The notes beneath the pieces were generated by a model that had not been told where the DNA came from, ran no database searches, and worked only from the letters and a program-made list of their open reading frames with translations. This document shows, in pieces, positions 9,975-19,157 of a DNA stretch of 64,000 bases. Both the position numbers and the translations under genes were made by a program. Numbering within the stretch: the stretch's first letter is position 1; each line of letters opens with the position of its first letter. The stretch lies in contig NZ_JAQQWU010000002.1 of NCBI RefSeq assembly GCF_028610625.1, forward strand, positions 372,001-436,000, in the 5' to 3' direction. The stretch comes from Guptibacillus spartinae (GTDB lineage: Bacteria; Bacillota; Bacilli; Bacillales; Guptibacillaceae).

Positions 9975-10734
9975 AGCGATCACTTCCAAAGAAGTTTTTA
10001 AATGTTTGAAGTGAGGTGGCACGATTCATTGCAGCGATTGACGTTGTCAAAGGAATTCCTTTCGGACAGGATTGGACACAGTTTTGTGAGTTACCACAGT
10101 TCGCAAGTCCTCCATCTCCCATTAATCCTTCAAGACGCTCTTCTTTATTCATTGCACCTGTAGGATGGGCATTAAATAAGCGAACTTGAGAAACAGCTGC
10201 AGGTCCAATGAATTCAGAACGACTATTTACGTTCGGACACGCTTCAAGACACACACCGCAGGTCATGCATTTTGATAGCTCGTAAGCCCACTGACGCTTA
10301 TTCTCCGGCATTCTTGGTCCTGGCCCAAGATCATATGTTCCATCAATCGGAATCCAAGCTTTTACTTTCTTAAGCGCATCAAACATTCTGCTACGATCGA
10401 CTGCCAAATCTCGAACGACAGGGAATGTTGTCATTGGAGCCAAACTGATCGGCTGTTCAAGTTGGTCCAATAGAGCTGTACAAGATTGACGAGGCTTCCC
10501 ATTAATCACCATTGAACAAGCTCCACATACTTCTTCAAGACAACCCATTTCCCAAATAACCGGCGTTGTTTTTTCACCTTTCGCATTAACAGGGTTACGA
10601 CGAATTTCCATGAGCGCAGAAATGACGTTCATGTTCTGGCGATATGGAATCGTAAATGTTTCTTCATACGGTGCTGACTCAGGTCCATCCTGCCTCTTTA
10701 TTTTAAGAGTAACGGTTTTCTTTTCACTCATCAT
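9973..10734 (-). CDS. sdhB: succinate dehydrogenase iron-sulfur subunit
   Basis: Carries electrons from the flavin subunit to the haem anchor in respiratory complex II. The 253-residue product has the plant-type [2Fe-2S] cysteines 65, 70, 73 and 85. The ferredoxin-type cluster region starts CMTCGVCLEACP (Cys156, 159, 162, 166), and a third set is NCGNSQNCVQSCP. Its start overlaps the sdhA stop (ATGA). A second ATG one codon later is also possible. Confidence 0.97.
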   Translation of the reverse strand: MMSEKKTVTLKIKRQDGPESAPYEETFTIPYRQNMNVISALMEIRRNPVNAKGEKTTPVIWEMGCLEEVCGACSMVINGKPRQSCTALLDQLEQPISLAPMTTFPVVRDLAVDRSRMFDALKKVKAWIPIDGTYDLGPGPRMPENKRQWAYELSKCMTCGVCLEACPNVNSRSEFIGPAAVSQVRLFNAHPTGAMNKEERLEGLMGDGGLANCGNSQNCVQSCPKGIPLTTSIAAMNRATSLQTFKNFFGSDR

Positions 10735-12494
10735 TTATTCCCCGCTTTCTTCTTAGAATAATCACGTTTACGAGGTTTAATTAATGATGTATCAACTTCT
10801 TCATAGTAGAACTCTGGTTTATTGTTAACTGCATCGTATTTTGCCATCGTAGTTTTGAGGAATTCTTCATCATTACGTTCAGGGAATTCAGGTTTATAAT
10901 GCGCACCGCGACTTTCATTACGGTTTAAGGCTCCAATTGTAATCACTCTCGCCAACTGCAGCATGTTAGATAATTGCCGAGTAAATGAAGCCCCCTGATT
11001 ACTCCACTTGGATGTATCATTAATATTAATGTTCTCGTAACGCTCCATCAACTCTTGGATTTTCTCATCTGTTTCCTTAAGCTTGTCGTTGTTTCTTACA
11101 ACTGTAACGTTAGCAGTCATCCATTCGCCAAGCTCTTTATGAATTTGATAAGCATTTTCTGTTCCATTCATCTTCATAATGGCATCTTGTTTTGCCTGCT
11201 CTTCTTGCTGGTGCTTCTCAAATAGAGAAGAAGAGAGGTCTTCTACAGTAGATTCTAAACCATTAATGTAGTCCACCGCGTTTGGTCCTGCAACCATGCC
11301 ACCATAAATTGATGATAAAAGAGAGTTTGCTCCCAGACGGTTACCACCATGTTGAGAGTAATCACACTCACCAGCTGCAAACAAGCCTGGAATATTCGTC
11401 TGCTGATTGAAATCAACCCAAAGGCCTCCCATTGAATAATGAACAGCAGGGAAAATTTTCATAGGTACCTTACGTGGATCATCACCCATGAACTTTTCAT
11501 AGATTTCAATAATACCACCAAGTTTTACATCAAGCTCTTTTGAATCTTTGTGAGAAAGATCAAGGTATACCATGTTTTCTCCATTGATGCCAAGCTTCTG
11601 ACTAACACATACATCAAAAATTTCTCTAGTCGCGATATCGCGCGGCACAAGATTTCCATATGCAGGATATTTCTCCTCAAGGAAGTACCAAGGCTTACCG
11701 TCTTTATAAGTCCATACGCGTCCACCTTCACCACGTGCTGATTCACTCATGAGGCGAAGCTTATCATCTCCAGGAATAGCGGTAGGGTGAATTTGAATAA
11801 ATTCTCCATTTGAATAAATGGCTCCCTGCTGATAGAGAGCACCAGCAGCAGACCCCGTATTAATGACAGAGTTTGTACTCTTACCAAAGATAATACCAGG
11901 TCCACCTGTTGCCATAATAACCGCATCAGCTTCAAAGCTACGAATTTCAGAAGTGGTTAAATTTTCACCAACTACGCCTCGACAAACACCTTCATCATCA
12001 AGAATAGCTGATAAGAATTCCCATCCTTCATACTTCGTTACAAGACCTGCGACTTCATGGCGACGAACTTGCTCATCAAGTGCATAAAGAAGCTGCTGAC
12101 CAGTTGTTGCACCTGCAAATGCAGTACGGTGGTGCTGTGTACCGCCAAAGCGTCTAAAATCAAGTAGACCTTCAGGTGTACGGTTGAACATAACGCCCAT
12201 ACGATCCATTAAGTGAATAATGCCAGGTGCAGCATCACACATCGCTTTTACTGGAGGCTGATTTGCAAGAAAGTCTCCTCCATAAACCGTGTCGTCAAAA
12301 TGTTCCCAGGGAGAGTCACCTTCCCCTTTTGTATTAACAGCCCCATTAATTCCACCCTGTGCACATACAGAGTGAGATCGTTTCACCGGAACGATGGAAA
12401 GTAGATCCACATTCATTCCTGCTTCAGCAGCTTTGATGGTAGCCATCAACCCTGCCAGGCCGCCTCCAACTATTACTAATTTACCTTTACTCAT
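10731..12494 (-). CDS. sdhA: succinate dehydrogenase flavoprotein subunit
   Basis: Oxidises succinate to fumarate at the membrane's inner face. The 587-residue product has the dinucleotide motif VGGGLAGL (residues 9-16) and the covalent FAD histidine, His41, in KRSHSVCAQGGINGA. Active-site stretches ARGEGGRV and HYSMGGLWVD are present. It is the middle gene of sdhCAB, 75 bases after sdhC, and overlaps sdhB. Confidence 0.97.
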   Translation of the reverse strand: MSKGKLVIVGGGLAGLMATIKAAEAGMNVDLLSIVPVKRSHSVCAQGGINGAVNTKGEGDSPWEHFDDTVYGGDFLANQPPVKAMCDAAPGIIHLMDRMGVMFNRTPEGLLDFRRFGGTQHHRTAFAGATTGQQLLYALDEQVRRHEVAGLVTKYEGWEFLSAILDDEGVCRGVVGENLTTSEIRSFEADAVIMATGGPGIIFGKSTNSVINTGSAAGALYQQGAIYSNGEFIQIHPTAIPGDDKLRLMSESARGEGGRVWTYKDGKPWYFLEEKYPAYGNLVPRDIATREIFDVCVSQKLGINGENMVYLDLSHKDSKELDVKLGGIIEIYEKFMGDDPRKVPMKIFPAVHYSMGGLWVDFNQQTNIPGLFAAGECDYSQHGGNRLGANSLLSSIYGGMVAGPNAVDYINGLESTVEDLSSSLFEKHQQEEQAKQDAIMKMNGTENAYQIHKELGEWMTANVTVVRNNDKLKETDEKIQELMERYENININDTSKWSNQGASFTRQLSNMLQLARVITIGALNRNESRGAHYKPEFPERNDEEFLKTTMAKYDAVNNKPEFYYEEVDTSLIKPRKRDYSKKKAGNK

Positions 12495-12569
12495 AAGAAC
12501 GGTTCCCCCTTAATTGCTGGCTCTGTCTGAAAAAGTATGTATCAGACGTGGTGAAGACAGGTCACTTTC

Positions 12570-13178
12570 TTAAACAAATGCAAACAATGCGCGCATGCCT
12601 ACAACTGAAAGTGCAATAAAAATAATCATTGTGACATAAGTCATCGCACGCTGTGATTTAGGCGTTACTGTAAAGCCCCAGCTCACAAAGAACGACCATA
12701 GGCCATTAGCGAAGTGGAAGACAGTACCAAGTACACCGACAATGTATAAAATCATCATTGCAGGATTTGATAAGATATCAACCATCATTTGGTAGTTCAC
12801 TTCAGCTCCCATTGCGGCCTGTATTCTCGTTTGCCAGACGTGCCATGTTACAAAGATTAATACGATTACGCCTGAGATCCGCTGCAAGTAAAACATCCAG
12901 TTACGTAGATAACCATATCGGCTTACGTTGTTTTTGGATTGAAATGCGATATACACACCGTAAATCGCATGAAATAAGAGCGGTAAAAAAATGACGAAAA
13001 TTTCGAGCACATACCTGTAAGGAAGGCTCTCCATAAAGTGCGCTGCGTCATTAAATGCTTCGGGCCCTCTTGTTGCAAAATAGTTAACTGTTAAATGCTG
13101 AATAATGAAGAGTCCGAGTGGAATTACTCCTAGAAGCGAATGCAATTTTCGGCTTACAAAGTCTCGACTTGCGGCCAT
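12570..13178 (-). CDS. sdhC: succinate dehydrogenase cytochrome b558 subunit
   Basis: Five-helix membrane anchor binding two haems b and passing electrons to menaquinone. The length (202) equals that of the B. subtilis protein. The four haem-ligand histidines of that family fall at the same positions here: His28, His70, His113 and His155. It is the first gene of sdhCAB, with a strong promoter 120-150 bases upstream. Confidence 0.96.
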   Translation of the reverse strand: MAASRDFVSRKLHSLLGVIPLGLFIIQHLTVNYFATRGPEAFNDAAHFMESLPYRYVLEIFVIFLPLLFHAIYGVYIAFQSKNNVSRYGYLRNWMFYLQRISGVIVLIFVTWHVWQTRIQAAMGAEVNYQMMVDILSNPAMMILYIVGVLGTVFHFANGLWSFFVSWGFTVTPKSQRAMTYVTMIIFIALSVVGMRALFAFV

Positions 13179-13298
13179 GTTTTGTGTGTCCCCCTTTTAA
13201 GTTGTTAAGCTACCATCTGCCAGTGCATTTTTTCTATTAAAGAAGTCTTTGCATGCACAGAAATCATCGCTTTCTGTCGATTATATTGTGACATACCC

Positions 13299-13327
13299 AT
13301 TGTACTCCCATCATTTAGGACCGTCAA
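13299..13327 (-). promoter_or_regulatory. sigma-A promoter for sdhCAB
   Basis: TTGACG (13327-13322), a 17-base spacer and TACAAT (13304-13299). The leader to sdhC is about 110 bases. The 13179-13484 gap otherwise holds only the start region of yslB: a TATAAT at 13451-13456 without a convincing -35. Confidence 0.82.
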
Positions 13328-13484
13328 GAAAACGCGTACATTTTGACTTTTCGAAATTGGTTTGCAAGACTTGCATTTCTAATGATTGAATACGCTTCCT
13401 TTGTTGTAAATTCTATCGATTGTGCTATGGAGGATTTTACGTTTAAACGTTATAATTATTTTGTAGAAAAGCTGGGAGGAATTT

Positions 13485-13928
13485 ATGTTTAAGAAGCGTA
13501 CAAACTCGATTGATTATAGTCATGAACTAGAAACAACTGCTTTTGGGTATGAATTCTACAGAGAAATTCTTATTCCAGAACTTCTTGGGAGCGAGCAGCC
13601 TGCTGTTTTATATTGGACAGGAAAAGAAATGGCCAGACAGTTTCCGCTCTCCTCTCGAGAAGAAATCGAAGATTTTTTTCACCGTGCAGGCTGGGGGAAA
13701 TTATCCCTTGCTCAAGAAAAAAAGAACGAAGCGACGTTTGACCTTCAGTCAGACCTGATTACTGAGCGAAAGAAAACGAGCCGTATAGGCTGTTATCAGT
13801 TAGAAGCAGGCTTTCTTGCTGAACAATATCAAAATATGCTTCAATGTATAGCAGAAGCCTATGAAACTGATAAAAAGAACGAAATTCAGTTTACAGTCAA
13901 ATGGGACCCGAAAGATCAGATTAAATAG
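13485..13928 (+). CDS. yslB: YslB-like DUF2507 protein
   Basis: Protein of unknown function, 147 residues, in the V4R-like DUF2507 family. It includes the conserved YWTGKEMARQFPLSSREEIEDFF segment followed by an aromatic-glycine stretch. TGGGAGGAATTT precedes the ATG. It sits between the sdh operon and lysC on the opposite strand, exactly as yslB does in B. subtilis. The fold suggests small-ligand binding; that is inference. Confidence 0.88.
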   Translation: MFKKRTNSIDYSHELETTAFGYEFYREILIPELLGSEQPAVLYWTGKEMARQFPLSSREEIEDFFHRAGWGKLSLAQEKKNEATFDLQSDLITERKKTSRIGCYQLEAGFLAEQYQNMLQCIAEAYETDKKNEIQFTVKWDPKDQIK

Positions 13929-13955
13929 AAAGGAGACCACCGCGTGGTCTCCTTT
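13929..13955. terminator. bidirectional terminator between yslB and lysC
   Basis: A perfect 12-bp stem (13929-13940 with 13944-13955, 3-base loop) with T runs on the plus side and A residues on the other. It serves convergent yslB (+) and lysC (-). Confidence 0.88.
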
Positions 13956-13959
13956 TCCA

Positions 13960-14460
13960 TTACATTTGATTAACTGGCGTTCTTTCATCCAGTTGAAATT
14001 TGTCATGAAGCGACTCAATGGCATAAATCATTTTCTCTTCAGGTACGATCGTAGACACTTTAATTTCTGAAGTACTAACCATCTTCATTTCAATTCCATG
14101 TTCAGCAAGAACTTCAAACATTTGTGCGGCGACACCTGGATTAGAAATCATGCCAGACCCTACAATTGAAACTTTAGCTAACTCTGATTCATGATAGATC
14201 TGTTCATACGGCAGCTTTATTTTAATACGACGAAGTACATCTAGCGTTAACTCAAGCGATGCTGTTTCAATTGAAAATGAAATACTCGTCGTATTCTTTT
14301 CTCCAGTACTTTGAATGATGACATCGACATTAATGCCGTTTGCGGCAAGTGATGAGAAAAGAGACGGGAGAGTTGTGATTTCATTTGGTAAGCCTGAAAT
14401 CGTTATTTTTGTAACATTACTTTCAAAAGCAAGACCTCTAACGACTAAATTTTGTTCCAT
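13960..14460 (-). CDS. lysC: aspartokinase II beta subunit from an internal in-frame start
   Basis: Inside lysC, GAGGAGGT (14475-14468) stands exactly 7 bases before an in-frame ATG (14460-14458) beginning MEQNLVVRGLAFE. Translation from here gives 166 residues containing only the two ACT domains. In B. subtilis aspartokinase II the beta subunit is made this way from the same gene. The site is better than that of the full-length start, which supports production of both polypeptides. Confidence 0.8.
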   Translation of the reverse strand: MEQNLVVRGLAFESNVTKITISGLPNEITTLPSLFSSLAANGINVDVIIQSTGEKNTTSISFSIETASLELTLDVLRRIKIKLPYEQIYHESELAKVSIVGSGMISNPGVAAQMFEVLAEHGIEMKMVSTSEIKVSTIVPEEKMIYAIESLHDKFQLDERTPVNQM

Positions 14461-15195
14461 TGATACGACCTCCTCAATTAACGTTCCACGTTCATTCGTA
14501 AAGCTTGAGCGTACCTCAAGCAGGATATTGTAATTTTTTGCAAATTCGACTGCTCTAGGATGCAAGACACCAGCGCCAAGATTGGCTAGTTCCAGCATTT
14601 CATCATAAGAAATCGTCGAAAGCTTTCTTGCACCTTTCACATAACGAGGATCAGTCGTATACACGCCGTCTACATCTGTATAGATTTCACAGCGATCCGC
14701 TTTAAGAGCAGCTGCAATGGCAACAGCTGTTGTATCAGAGCCACCGCGTCCAAGCGTAGCAATGTCAGAGGTATCCGTTAGTCCCTGAAATCCTGCCACA
14801 ATGACGATCTTCCCTTCAGCGAGGTGTTGATTCATCCGCGAAGCATCTATATCAAGGATTCTTGCATTGCCATGAAGCGTCTCCGTCTTAATTCCTGCTT
14901 GCCATCCAGTTAATGAAATAGCATCGTATCCCTCTTCATTCAAGGCCATTGATAATAGGGCAGTCGTCACCTGTTCTCCAGTCGTAAGAAGCATGTCAAG
15001 CTCTCTTGCAGATGGTTTAGCGGTAATTCCTTTGGATAACCCCACAAGTTCGTCCGTTGTTTTCCCCATTGCGGATACAACTGCTACAACCTCGTCTCCA
15101 TTATTTACTGCTTCCATTAGTCTTTTGGAAACATTTTTAATTTTTTCTACATCCCCAACAGACGTACCTCCGAATTTCAATACACGTAATCCCAC
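13960..15195 (-). CDS. lysC: aspartokinase II (lysine-sensitive type), alpha subunit
   Basis: Phosphorylates aspartate, the first step toward lysine, diaminopimelate, threonine and methionine. The product has the kinase motif KFGGTSVG, GRGGSDTTAVA and EIYTDVDGVYTTDPRYV, then two C-terminal ACT domains. I prefer the GTG at 15195 (411 residues), giving MGLRVLKFGG, which aligns with B. subtilis LysC; an ATG three codons upstream is butted against its own AAAGG. A lysine riboswitch controls the gene. The ACT part is also made separately from an internal start (next entry). Confidence 0.95.
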   Translation of the reverse strand: MGLRVLKFGGTSVGDVEKIKNVSKRLMEAVNNGDEVVAVVSAMGKTTDELVGLSKGITAKPSARELDMLLTTGEQVTTALLSMALNEEGYDAISLTGWQAGIKTETLHGNARILDIDASRMNQHLAEGKIVIVAGFQGLTDTSDIATLGRGGSDTTAVAIAAALKADRCEIYTDVDGVYTTDPRYVKGARKLSTISYDEMLELANLGAGVLHPRAVEFAKNYNILLEVRSSFTNERGTLIEEVVSMEQNLVVRGLAFESNVTKITISGLPNEITTLPSLFSSLAANGINVDVIIQSTGEKNTTSISFSIETASLELTLDVLRRIKIKLPYEQIYHESELAKVSIVGSGMISNPGVAAQMFEVLAEHGIEMKMVSTSEIKVSTIVPEEKMIYAIESLHDKFQLDERTPVNQM

Positions 15196-15352
15196 TCTCT
15201 CCATCCTTTCTTATACAGCTTGGTTATCCTTATGCGTTTTAATCGCATCTTACTTATACTCACGAATTTAAGAGTCGAAATGGATCAAACATCGGCAAAG
15301 ATCAAAAACGATGCTTCCTATACTTTAATTAAGTAATACCAATATTAAAGTA

Positions 15353-15635
15353 TAAAAAAACAACAATGAGAAAGATCTCACTGTTGTTTTCATAACAAAT
15401 CCAAGAAAACGTCCCTTTGTGAGATAGTTCTCCATCCAATTCCCGGGAAGGTACTGGATGACAGCTCTGCACCTATTCAATACAGATCCAGCTTCAGACG
15501 GATAAGCGTCTTTCCACTTCGGCAAATTCCCCTTTCAACTACGATCAACGAGTCTTAACACTCTCCCGTAAGCTTACTAATGGTTTTTGCGCCTCTACCA
15601 TCACTTCAACTTTCGAAGTGTGGAACTATTAAATT
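15353..15635 (-). ncRNA. lysine riboswitch (L box) with intrinsic terminator
   Basis: The minus-strand leader of lysC has the conserved L-box blocks in order. They are GGTAGAGGCGC (near 15590), the AAAGGGGA...GCCGAAG region, GGATCTGTATTGAATAGGTG and GCTGTCATCC, with the aptamer closing near 15421. Downstream, a 13-bp stem (15359-15371 with 15376-15388, one G-U) followed by eight U is the terminator. Bases ACTATCTCAC just before it can compete for the terminator arm. High lysine is expected to stop transcription before lysC. Confidence 0.92.
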
Positions 15636-15641
15636 TCACTC

Positions 15642-15670
15642 ATTATAACGAACTTAAGTAAATGCCGCAA
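15642..15670 (-). promoter_or_regulatory. sigma-A promoter for the lysC leader
   Basis: TTGCGG (15670-15665), 17-base spacer and TATAAT (15647-15642), directly upstream of the riboswitch and beginning 15 bases after the uvrC stop. Confidence 0.8.
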
Positions 15671-15684
15671 GATGTTCTTACAAA

Positions 15685-17466
15685 TTAATTTGATTGATTT
15701 TCAAATCGAGCTACGACTTCCTCTGCGACATTCATTGGTAACCCAGCGTTGTGAAGATCCTCCACACTCGCTTCTTTCATCTTTTTAATGGATCCAAAAT
15801 GATTTAGTAGCTTCTTTTTTCTTTTCTCGCCGATGCCCGGTATATCATCAAGGCTAGATTTCAGCATTGATTTTCCCCGAAGTTGTCGGTGAAACGTTAT
15901 CGCAAATCGGTGAACCTCATCCTGAATCCGCTGCAAAAGATAAAATTCCTGGCTATTCCTTGGTAAGAATACACCTTGTGGAGGATCACCAATAAGAAGA
16001 TGAGACGTTTTATGTTTTTCATCTTTCGTAAGAGAGCAAACAGGGATATCAAGACCGAGCTCATTTTCTAGAACGTCCTTGGCTGCCTGAATTTGAGCAA
16101 TCCCTCCGTCAATAATAATTAAATCAGGAAGTGGACCGCTTTCCTTTAACATCCTCGAATATCTTCTTCTCACCACTTCTTTCATCGAACCAACATCATT
16201 TGGACCATCGACCGTTTTTATTTTGTATTTTCGATATTCATTTTTCTTTGGTTTCCCATCCAGAAAAACAACCATTGCTGAGACGGGATTAGTTCCTTGA
16301 ATGTTCGAGTTATCGAAAGCTTCAATTCGTAGTGGCGCATCAATCCCTAACTGATCACCTAAATTTTCTACCGCATCAATGGTTCTTTTCTCGTCGCGTT
16401 CAATTAACGAAAATTTTTCCTTAAGGGCAATGCTCGCATTTTTCATCGTCAGCTCAACTAGTTCTTTCTTCTTACCACGTTTTGGCTGAAGAACAGGAAT
16501 TTGAAGAAGTTCTTCAACCATTTGCGCATTTACCTGTTGAGGTAGCAAAACTTCTTTTGGTTTAGGATGATTTTGCTGAAGATAGAACTGACCGATATAG
16601 GTTAAAAAATCTTCTTCAGCATCGTTATAGAAAGGAAATAGTGAAACATCCCTTTCAATTAACTTACCCTGTCTTACGAAGAAAACTTGAACACACATCC
16701 AGCCTTTATCGAAACTGTAGCCGAATATATCTCGATCAATTCCATCATTGGATTGGATTTTCTGAACTTCCATAACCTTATCGATATGAAACATTAAGTC
16801 TCGAAATTCCTTTGCACGCTCAAAATCCATATTTTCAGATGCCAGCATCATTTTTCGTTCAATGTCTTCTTTTACTTCTTGATGGCCACCATTTAAAAAT
16901 CGGGTTATTCCATCAATCATCTCTTTATTTTGTTCCTTCGTTATGTCATTTACGCAAGGAGCAAGACATTGTCCAATATGATAGTAAAGACAAACTCGAT
17001 CAGGCATCTTCCGACATTTTCGTAGCGGATAAAGACGGTCTAATAGCTTTTTCGTAGCACTAGCCGCATAGGCGTTTGGATATGGCCCAAAATACTTTCC
17101 TTTATCTTTTTTAATTTTGCGCGTCGTGATTAATCGGGGTTGTTCTTCAGCGGTTATTTTAATGTAAGGATAGCTTTTGTCATCTTTGAGCATGACATTA
17201 TATTTAGGATCATGCTTTTTTATTAAGTTTAGCTCTAGAATAAGTGCTTCGAGGTCTGTTGATGTGACAATATATTCAAAATCTCGAATCTCGCTTACTA
17301 GGCGCTGGGTTTTTCCATCATGCGATCCGCTAAAATACGAACGCACTCTATTTTTTAACACTTTCGCTTTCCCGACATATATAATTGTTCCCTGGCGATC
17401 TTTCATTAAGTAACAACCAGGTTGATCAGGAAGGATCGCTAGCTTATTTTTTAGATGTTGTTCCAT
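15685..17466 (-). CDS. uvrC: UvrABC excinuclease subunit C
   Basis: Makes both incisions in nucleotide excision repair. The 593-residue product starts with a GIY-YIG nuclease domain ([19 protein letters not shown], residues about 18-36). A UVR motif near 200 ([11 protein letters not shown]) follows, then the RNase H-like C-terminal nuclease ([27 protein letters not shown]) and tandem helix-hairpin-helix at the end ([20 protein letters not shown]). No terminator is seen; the lysC promoter follows. Confidence 0.97.
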   Translation of the reverse strand: MEQHLKNKLAILPDQPGCYLMKDRQGTIIYVGKAKVLKNRVRSYFSGSHDGKTQRLVSEIRDFEYIVTSTDLEALILELNLIKKHDPKYNVMLKDDKSYPYIKITAEEQPRLITTRKIKKDKGKYFGPYPNAYAASATKKLLDRLYPLRKCRKMPDRVCLYYHIGQCLAPCVNDITKEQNKEMIDGITRFLNGGHQEVKEDIERKMMLASENMDFERAKEFRDLMFHIDKVMEVQKIQSNDGIDRDIFGYSFDKGWMCVQVFFVRQGKLIERDVSLFPFYNDAEEDFLTYIGQFYLQQNHPKPKEVLLPQQVNAQMVEELLQIPVLQPKRGKKKELVELTMKNASIALKEKFSLIERDEKRTIDAVENLGDQLGIDAPLRIEAFDNSNIQGTNPVSAMVVFLDGKPKKNEYRKYKIKTVDGPNDVGSMKEVVRRRYSRMLKESGPLPDLIIIDGGIAQIQAAKDVLENELGLDIPVCSLTKDEKHKTSHLLIGDPPQGVFLPRNSQEFYLLQRIQDEVHRFAITFHRQLRGKSMLKSSLDDIPGIGEKRKKKLLNHFGSIKKMKEASVEDLHNAGLPMNVAEEVVARFENQSN

Positions 17467-17542
17467 GTTGACTCACCTCTTTACTCCCTTTCAAGGCGTA
17501 TCTATGTTCCCCTTTTATTGTAACACAACCACTCTTTTCTGA

Positions 17543-19042
17543 TTACTTCAGAAACTCGTATAGCACAATATCATGATATACAGGATCAAATAGCGGAGAG
17601 GAGTGAAAGGTTTGGATTTGTTTTATTTGATCTCGAATGGCAACTCCCTGACTTTCAAACCCTTCAACTACTTGCTCGGTTAAAAACACGCGATGATCAT
17701 CATAATAGTTAATATCTGCGAGAAATGTTGAGTAAGTGAAGATTTGTTCATGTTCAAAAGGTACACGGTTATAAGACATTACCCTTGTTTCTTCCCAAGT
17801 ATACACAATAAGCGGTTCATTCTTTTCTTCAAGGTAGTCGATTAATTGATAAACAGCTGCTGGATTGTTCGCTTTACTGAGCGTTGTATAAGAGTACGTT
17901 GATTGCACACTGATTACGACAATTAACAACCAAATGATTCTTTTCGACACATCTCTTTGTTTGTTTACTCCCAACCATAAAAACCCAAGCAAAAACATTC
18001 CTGGAAGCGGAAGAATGTGGCGGGGCTTATCAATATTCTGTGCAAATAAAGCCCATACACCATAACTAATGGTCATGCTAACAAATGCCCATCCAAACCA
18101 TGAAACTTCTTTACTCCACCTACTTCTTTTCATTCCATTTATGATTAAGTATACACAGAGTGTTAAAAGCGATAGCAGTACGAAGAGGTGTTGCCCCCCA
18201 ACCCCTGTCCAAACAATATTATTTAGAACTAAATGAGATAGACGCCCAAAGAACGGGATAGATGCAGAAACAGCCGTTCCTCCCCATTCTTCAAAGTGAC
18301 CTTCAGAGAATCCTAAAGCGAGCTGAAGAAATGCGGCGACCCCTCCTTCTGAAACAGCAAGACCCCCGATCCATATTAATTGAAAAATAGCTGCCAATAA
18401 CATTTGGAATATCAAAAAAGAGACATACTGTTTTGTCGTGTAATTCTTTTTTCGGTGAATGAATAGCAACACGAGGCCAATTCCAAACGGAATATACGAT
18501 AATCTTATCCCTAATAATAAACTAAAGATAAACGAAGAAATGATAACTCGAACAGCTGAATGCTTCTTAAAAGCTTGTTGTAGACTCCACATATACCACC
18601 AAAGGACAGCAACCGCTGAAGCTTCACTCATCGGTTGAACGGTTAGCACATTTGTAAACACCATAGATTGCATAAGAGCAACTGCTACAATGCTAAACGT
18701 CTTTGATAAAAACGATCGACTTATTTTATACATCGGGTATATGGCAAGGAACATAAGAAGAGAATTCCATGTGGCAAGAGCTTGAGCCGGGTTTGATATC
18801 CACTTATTTAGCCAAATACCTCCCAGAATGAAATAAGGATATCCAGGAAAATGCGGTTGCATTGCAAATAAATCAAAACGATTTAGGGCTAAAGTAAAAT
18901 CAACCTGATCCCAGGAACGTGGGTACTCGATTGCATAAATGAATCTCGACCAAATGATAAAAATTAGGCTAATGAGTGACACAACCCATGCCACTATATA
19001 CACAGCATGACGTTCCTTAGAATGATTAGGAGCTCGATTCAT
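17543..19042 (-). CDS. GT-C-type membrane glycosyltransferase-like protein
   Basis: A polytopic protein of 499 residues, about ten hydrophobic segments. The first extracytoplasmic loop contains WDQVDFTLALNRFDLFAMQP and HFPGYPYFILGG. An acidic residue in that loop is typical of GT-C enzymes that use polyprenyl-phosphate sugars as donors. The C-terminal 120 residues are soluble. I infer a lipid-linked sugar transferase acting outside the membrane; the acceptor is unknown. It is separated from uvrC by 76 bases. It probably works with the sugar operon at 20955-25046, although an iron operon lies between them. Confidence 0.65.
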   Translation of the reverse strand: MNRAPNHSKERHAVYIVAWVVSLISLIFIIWSRFIYAIEYPRSWDQVDFTLALNRFDLFAMQPHFPGYPYFILGGIWLNKWISNPAQALATWNSLLMFLAIYPMYKISRSFLSKTFSIVAVALMQSMVFTNVLTVQPMSEASAVAVLWWYMWSLQQAFKKHSAVRVIISSFIFSLLLGIRLSYIPFGIGLVLLFIHRKKNYTTKQYVSFLIFQMLLAAIFQLIWIGGLAVSEGGVAAFLQLALGFSEGHFEEWGGTAVSASIPFFGRLSHLVLNNIVWTGVGGQHLFVLLSLLTLCVYLIINGMKRSRWSKEVSWFGWAFVSMTISYGVWALFAQNIDKPRHILPLPGMFLLGFLWLGVNKQRDVSKRIIWLLIVVISVQSTYSYTTLSKANNPAAVYQLIDYLEEKNEPLIVYTWEETRVMSYNRVPFEHEQIFTYSTFLADINYYDDHRVFLTEQVVEGFESQGVAIRDQIKQIQTFHSSPLFDPVYHDIVLYEFLK

Positions 19043-19113
19043 TTTGTATCATCCTTTACTTTTTTCAAAAGAGGGTGCGAATTTGAACAAGCACGATTTG
19101 CTTACTATTGAAG

Positions 19114-19150
19114 AAAAAAAGCACAAGACGATTGAATTCGCCTTGTACTT
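19114..19150 (-). terminator. terminator of the FTR1 iron operon
   Basis: A 13-bp stem (19119-19131 with 19138-19150, two G-U pairs on the minus-strand RNA) followed by seven U, just after the permease gene. It separates the iron operon from the GT-C-like gene. Confidence 0.85.
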
Positions 19151-19157
19151 AGTGAGC

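Noticed and set aside
15325-15525. 66-codon minus-strand frame between uvrC and lysC
   Set aside because: It lies within the lysine riboswitch and its terminator; the RNA structure explains the sequence.
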